Assembly: GCF_001509835.1 (NCBI RefSeq)
Contig: NZ_JXTJ01000002.1
Location: forward strand, 1 to 64,000
Direction: 5' to 3'
DNA: 64,000 nt
DNA from: Allobosea sp. WAO
Lineage (GTDB): Bacteria; Pseudomonadota; Alphaproteobacteria; Rhizobiales; Beijerinckiaceae
Below are positions 60,275 through 64,000 of this stretch, one piece after another; position 1 is the first letter of the stretch; each line of letters starts with the position of its first letter. The position numbers and the translations under genes were made by a program. The notes below the pieces were generated by a model. It was given only the letters and a program-made list of their open reading frames with translations, was not told where the DNA came from and did not search any database.

Positions 60275-62350
60275 TCAGGCGAGTGAGCGTATCCGGGCTT
60301 CTCGGTCCCACTGCCGTGTGCGAGCAGCTTCCACAAAGGCTGCTGGGTCGTCGCTCAACGCAACGATACCTTCATCGACAAAGACGCTGGCTTTTTCCAG
60401 CAGCGGCCTGGCTTGGGAGCTACAGCCTATCGCCTTGAGATGGCCAAAGGCGTCTTTGGTGAAGTCAAGCGCGGCGGCATCATCAAGCAGTTCTTTACAG
60501 CCTTCCTCGGACACGATGAGCGCGACTGCGTCGAAAATCACCGAAGGGCTCCCGGCCAACTGACCATCGGCCTTTAGCCTGCCGCCCTTCTCCAACGAAA
60601 CGCCGCCTATCTTGGGCGCAACGATCTTGGTCTTGCCACCGTCCGTTTCGACTGCCTTCTTGAGTGCGTCGATCATCTCGCCATCGGCGCCGTCGGTAAC
60701 GAGGATGCCGACAGTCCGACCCTCCAGGGTCTGCGGGTACTTTCCGATGATACGAAGGGCCGGCGACGCCTCCATATCCTTTGGGGCGACAGCGGGCTGA
60801 GAAGCGGTCGGCAGCGGCATCCCCAAACCATCGGCGACCCGCTTGGCCAAGGTTTCGTCGACATTCCGCAGATTGGCAAGCATGCGCACCCGCACATGCT
60901 CCAGCGCGACCTTCGACAACTCGAAAACCAGAGCGCTGGCGATGTGGGCCTGTTCAATCTCGGTCTGCGAGTTAAAAAACAGCCGAGCATGTGAATAGTG
61001 GTCGGCGAAGCTCTCGGCGCGGAGCCGGACCTTCGGGCCATCCAGGTCCTTAGCAAATGTTCGAAAGCCACCCCGTGGGTCTTCACGGGGGCCGCCCTCC
61101 TCGCCCGCTTCATTCAAGCTGTTAGGCTCGTAGTTGGCGCGGCCGGTGAAGACCTGCGTCTGCATTTGGCCGTCGCGCTGGAGGTTTTGGAAAGGGCAGC
61201 CCTTCGCTCGATTGATCGGGATCTGGTGGAAATTGACCGTTCCCAAACGCGAGAGCTGCGTGTCCTGATAGGAAAACAACCTCCCCTGCAGCAGCGGGTC
61301 CTCGGAAACGTCAATGCCGGGCGGCATATTGGTGGGAAGAAACGCGGCTTGCTCGGTTTCGGCGAAGAAGTTGTCCGGGTTCCGATTGAGGACCATTCGG
61401 CCCACCATCCGGACTGGCACCAGTTCTTCCGGGATCAGCTTGGTTGCGTCCAGAATGTCGAAGGGCAGTGCATCAGCATCCTTCTGACTTAGGAGCTGAA
61501 CCCCGAATTCCCATTCGGGAAAGTCGCCCGTGGCAATCGCTTCATACAGGTCGCGACGGTGATAGTCGGGGTCGGCACCTGCAATCTTGACTGCCTCATC
61601 CCAGCAGGTCGATTGCGTCCCAAGCTTGGGACGCCAATGAAACTTGACAAACGTAGCTTCGTCACGGTCGTTCAGCAGGCGAAACGTGTTGACGCCGAAA
61701 CCTTCCATCATGCGGTAAGATCGGGGGATCGCACGGTCCGACATCGCCCACATGATCATGTGCGTTGCTTCAGGCATGAGGCTGACGAAATCCCAGAACG
61801 TGTCATGGGCGCTCGCCGCCTGCGGATAGCCGCGATCGGCTTCCATTTTGACCGCGTGAATCAGGTCAGGGAATTTGATCGCGTCCTGGATGAAGAATAC
61901 CGGGATGTTGTTGCCAACGAGATCCCAGTTGCCGTCCTTCGTATAGAATTTGACCGCGAAGCCCCGAACGTCCCGTGGCGTGTCGACCGATCCGGCGCCA
62001 CCCGCCACGGTCGAAAAGCGGGTGAAGACCTCGGTTTTTGCTCCGACTTCGGTCAGGATCCTGGCGCGGGTGAATTCCTCCAGCGATTCCGTGAGCTCGA
62101 AAAAGCCATGGGCCGCAGACCCCCGGGCGTGCACGATTCTCTCGGGAATGCGCTCGTGATCGAAGTGCTGGATCTTTTCGCGCAGCACGAAGTCCTCAAG
62201 GAGGCTCGGACCTCGTTCGCCGGCCCGGAGCGAGTTCTGGTTGTCGCTGACGGGCACGCCATGGTTCGTCGTAATCCGCTGTTCAGGCCCCGCTGCGGTC
62301 TGATGCGTTTCGCCGCCATTTCCCGGGTTCGGTTGCTTGGGTTCCTTCAT
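60275..62350 (-). CDS. katE: Catalase HPII, large-subunit clade II
   Basis: This 691-residue haem catalase destroys hydrogen peroxide. The core has [23 protein letters not shown] (catalytic His) near residue 65, [26 protein letters not shown] near residue 112, the Asn in [16 protein letters not shown] near residue 147, and the proximal haem Tyr in [15 protein letters not shown] near residue 358. The C-terminal 170 residues are a DJ-1/PfpI-like flavodoxin-fold domain ([17 protein letters not shown]). The ATG at 62350 follows GGGAGA. An EcfG-type promoter lies 67-92 bases upstream, and an intrinsic terminator follows the gene. Confidence 0.96.
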   Translation of the reverse strand: MKEPKQPNPGNGGETHQTAAGPEQRITTNHGVPVSDNQNSLRAGERGPSLLEDFVLREKIQHFDHERIPERIVHARGSAAHGFFELTESLEEFTRARILTEVGAKTEVFTRFSTVAGGAGSVDTPRDVRGFAVKFYTKDGNWDLVGNNIPVFFIQDAIKFPDLIHAVKMEADRGYPQAASAHDTFWDFVSLMPEATHMIMWAMSDRAIPRSYRMMEGFGVNTFRLLNDRDEATFVKFHWRPKLGTQSTCWDEAVKIAGADPDYHRRDLYEAIATGDFPEWEFGVQLLSQKDADALPFDILDATKLIPEELVPVRMVGRMVLNRNPDNFFAETEQAAFLPTNMPPGIDVSEDPLLQGRLFSYQDTQLSRLGTVNFHQIPINRAKGCPFQNLQRDGQMQTQVFTGRANYEPNSLNEAGEEGGPREDPRGGFRTFAKDLDGPKVRLRAESFADHYSHARLFFNSQTEIEQAHIASALVFELSKVALEHVRVRMLANLRNVDETLAKRVADGLGMPLPTASQPAVAPKDMEASPALRIIGKYPQTLEGRTVGILVTDGADGEMIDALKKAVETDGGKTKIVAPKIGGVSLEKGGRLKADGQLAGSPSVIFDAVALIVSEEGCKELLDDAAALDFTKDAFGHLKAIGCSSQARPLLEKASVFVDEGIVALSDDPAAFVEAARTRQWDREARIRSLA

Positions 62351-62416
62351 CAGCCAATCTCCCTGAACTGCAGCGTTCGGCGGAGCCAGAAGCGGCACCG
62401 CCCCACTGGCCAATTC

Positions 62417-62442
62417 AACGCTGCCCGACGCCTGCCGTTCCC
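62417..62442 (-). promoter_or_regulatory. EcfG-type promoter of katE
   Basis: Read on the minus strand: GGAAC (62442-62438), 16-base spacer, CGTT (62420-62417). This is a full match to the general stress response consensus, 67 bases upstream of the katE start. It ties catalase to the PhyR-EcfG stress response. Confidence 0.8.
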
Positions 62443-62884
62443 GCTATCATCTCGCCGATTGGCTTTCCTTGGCCGGGCCGGGAAACTCCTGAGGTCCCAT
62501 ACCTCGCCTGCGTCATCCTCGACCGTCCGATCGCCCTTATGTTTGATCGGCCCGCACAAACGCGTTCCGCAGCAATTGCTTCAGTTGCTGCATGACAAGC
62601 GCCCCTACAACTGGACGAGATGGCAGACTTCCCTGCGCAGACGCCGGCACAGATCACGCAACGAGCAGCTTTCGCCCCGGCAAGCCATCTCGACAGCTCT
62701 TTCGAGCGTGGTCGGAGCCCAAACTGGAGCGACATACGAGAATTCGCTTGATCTGCGCGAGGGATACGAATTGGCTTGGTCTAGCCTCGACCATGGGTCG
62801 CATAAGGAATCGGAACGGTCCAACCAATCACGCAGCGGCGCCGTAAGCAGACAATCATTTGCCGGTTATCCCGGCGCGGGCTTG
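62443..62884. other. Intergenic region upstream of katE
   Basis: This gap of about 440 bases lies between the katE promoter and the end of the HWE kinase gene on the same strand. Frames on both strands are short and not protein-like. I see no RNA gene or strong repeat. Confidence 0.4.
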
Positions 62885-63904
62885 CTATCGCTCGAGATCA
62901 ACCAGCTTGACCTTGATCGTCACCTCCAAGCCATCGGAACCCCAGTTGTAGGCCATGGTTGCGCCGAGCTGAGAACGCGCAGCTCTTTCGACGAGCACGC
63001 TGCCAAAACCAGATGAGACGGGAGGTTCGACCACCAAGGGGCCACCACTCTCTTGCCATGTCAGATGAAGGCACGCCTGATCGGCAACCAGGGAAATCCG
63101 CACGGCTCCATTCTCGGCCGAAAGTGCGCCGTATTTTACGGCGTTCGTCGCCAGTTCGTGGAAAACCAGGGCCAACGAGGTTGCAGCGTTCGGGCCCACT
63201 ATCGCGTCGTTGCCTTCAATAACGACCCGTTGGCCCTGACTTCCTTGATAGGGTTCGAGCAGACGCGAGAGCAGCGACTTCAGCCCTCCTTCGCCAACTT
63301 CCTTCTTGGCAACAAAGGCATGCGCCCGATGCAAGGATTGGAGCCGGCTTTCGAGCTTCTCAGCGAAGACCTTGTTGGCGGGCTCGAACCTAGCCGCCAT
63401 TCGAACGAGGCTGTTGACCACGGTAAAGATGTTGGCGATGCGGTGCGAAAGCTCGCGAGCGATCAGCTCGCGTTGCTCCTCGGCGCGCCTGCGAGCGGTG
63501 ATATCGATATGTGCTCCAATCAGACGCAGAGCTGCCCCCAACTCGTCACGTGTGATCTCAGCTTTCGCGAGAATCCAGCGCGTCTGGCCGTCGCTTGGTC
63601 GGATGATCCGATACTCGACCTCATACTCCGTCGCCGGCCCGTTCACTGTCGTGAGAAAATGGCTCAGAACGCGCTCGCGGTCTTCCGGATGGATGCGTGC
63701 CACCCAAGCTTCATGAGATTCATGAGTCGCATCGGGCGGAAGGCCGTGCACGGCTAGGTATTCGGGCGAGCGTACGTTCTTGAACCTATTGCCACGTAGG
63801 TCGACCTCCAGGCCACCAATCTGGCCGATCCGTTGAATGCGAGCGAATTCTGCTTGCCGGGCCCGGAGGCTGCGCTCGGCGGTTTGGTTCGTATCGTTCG
63901 ACAT
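62885..63904 (-). CDS. HWE-family PAS sensor histidine kinase
   Basis: This 339-residue soluble kinase has a PAS domain (about residues 20-145: YLAVHGLPPDATHESHEAWVARIHPEDRERV is the typical PAS/PAC signature). The HWE/HisKA_2 dimerisation region has the phospho-His in ARELSHRIANIFTVVNSLVRMA near residue 154. The ATPase domain has LVFHELATNAVKYGALS near residue 242 and LTWQESGGP, the W-x-E of the HWE class. Such kinases often feed PhyR in the general stress response or sense light/redox through PAS. No flavin-binding LOV Cys is visible. The partner is not in the window. Confidence 0.88.
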   Translation of the reverse strand: MSNDTNQTAERSLRARQAEFARIQRIGQIGGLEVDLRGNRFKNVRSPEYLAVHGLPPDATHESHEAWVARIHPEDRERVLSHFLTTVNGPATEYEVEYRIIRPSDGQTRWILAKAEITRDELGAALRLIGAHIDITARRRAEEQRELIARELSHRIANIFTVVNSLVRMAARFEPANKVFAEKLESRLQSLHRAHAFVAKKEVGEGGLKSLLSRLLEPYQGSQGQRVVIEGNDAIVGPNAATSLALVFHELATNAVKYGALSAENGAVRISLVADQACLHLTWQESGGPLVVEPPVSSGFGSVLVERAARSQLGATMAYNWGSDGLEVTIKVKLVDLER

Positions 63905-64000
63905 GTGGTCCCGATCGCGCTCTCAGCAGCCTAATCGCTTACCTCCCTTCTCGGCAAAGTCATAAGACACATCCAGCGTTCCATTCCGCCCCCGCAGTCG

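Larger units (their letters stand above)
43500..64000. mobile_element. Genomic island integrated in comM (left end; right end not in window)
   Basis: The left boundary is where comM homology stops (about 43,500) and a serine recombinase reading inwards begins at 43,614. To the right the content changes: recombinases, DNA-binding proteins, unknown genes, AT-rich spacers, truncated genes. The other half of comM is not seen up to 64,000, so the island is at least 20.5 kb or has been rearranged. Whether katE and the HWE kinase at the right are cargo or flanking chromosome cannot be decided here. Confidence 0.65.

Noticed and set aside
62592-62846. Short frames upstream of katE on both strands
   Set aside because: Basic, low-quality translations without start-site support; read as intergenic.

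Overview
The window looks like chromosomal DNA of a high-GC alphaproteobacterium of the order Hyphomicrobiales. Bosea or a close relative is my best guess, from the protein sequences and gene neighbourhoods (ihfB-sppA-rpsA, dnaK-dnaJ, OlsB ornithine-lipid acyltransferase, EcfG-type and Pho-box promoter motifs). This assignment is inference from reading, not a database match. No rRNA, tRNA or CRISPR array was recognised.

Bases 1-43,500 are an ordinary, densely packed core chromosome. In order they hold: envelope and periplasmic proteins (IalB-like, extensin-like lipoprotein, MepA); a minus-strand cluster with ornithine cyclodeaminase, LapA-like, IhfB, SppA, an Hsp70-like protein and ribosomal protein S1; a cytochrome c, a luciferase-like oxidoreductase, LemA and an M48 protease; an Ada-like DNA repair protein; dnaK-dnaJ; a small CsbD stress protein; a phytase-like secreted esterase; the Kup potassium transporter; argG; nth; a small tricarboxylate module (Bug binding protein, PrpF/GalD isomerase, LysR regulator); uppP; a GST-queG-SDR operon; olsB; and a hybrid histidine kinase. 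Promoter motifs visible by eye tie several genes to stress and nutrient regulons. GGAAC-N16/17-CGTT (general stress response sigma EcfG) stands before a DUF3309-like gene, csbD and katE. Direct CTGTC repeats (Pho boxes) stand before the phytase-like gene and olsB. A heat-shock-type promoter stands far upstream of dnaK.

At about 43,500 the comM/yifB gene is cut at its Walker A motif, and a large serine recombinase begins 110 bases later. The missing 5' half of comM does not appear anywhere to the right. The remaining 20.5 kb is therefore read as one end of an integrated genomic island whose far end lies outside the window. It carries a KfrA-like DNA-binding protein, an unusual lipoprotein, a HTH protein facing a four- or five-gene cluster (DUF6634-like, a 210-residue unknown, a soluble AAA+/M41 protease, an MbcA/ParS-type antitoxin-like protein and a 78-residue unknown), two more serine recombinases with duplicated structured leaders, a divergent pair of unknown genes around an operator-like palindrome, a TIR-domain protein that stops before any effector partner, an orphan 322-residue protein, gene debris (aldehyde dehydrogenase, umuC), then katE and an HWE-type sensor kinase.

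The best candidate for an undescribed system is 47,351-51,567. It combines a regulator and operator, a small leader gene, an unknown protein, a membrane-free FtsH-like ATP-dependent protease with a degenerate first AAA domain, and an orphan antitoxin-type partner. The genes are linked by GTGA stop/start overlaps, a long out-of-frame overlap and a 15-bp perfect inverted repeat whose core recurs at 57.86 kb.
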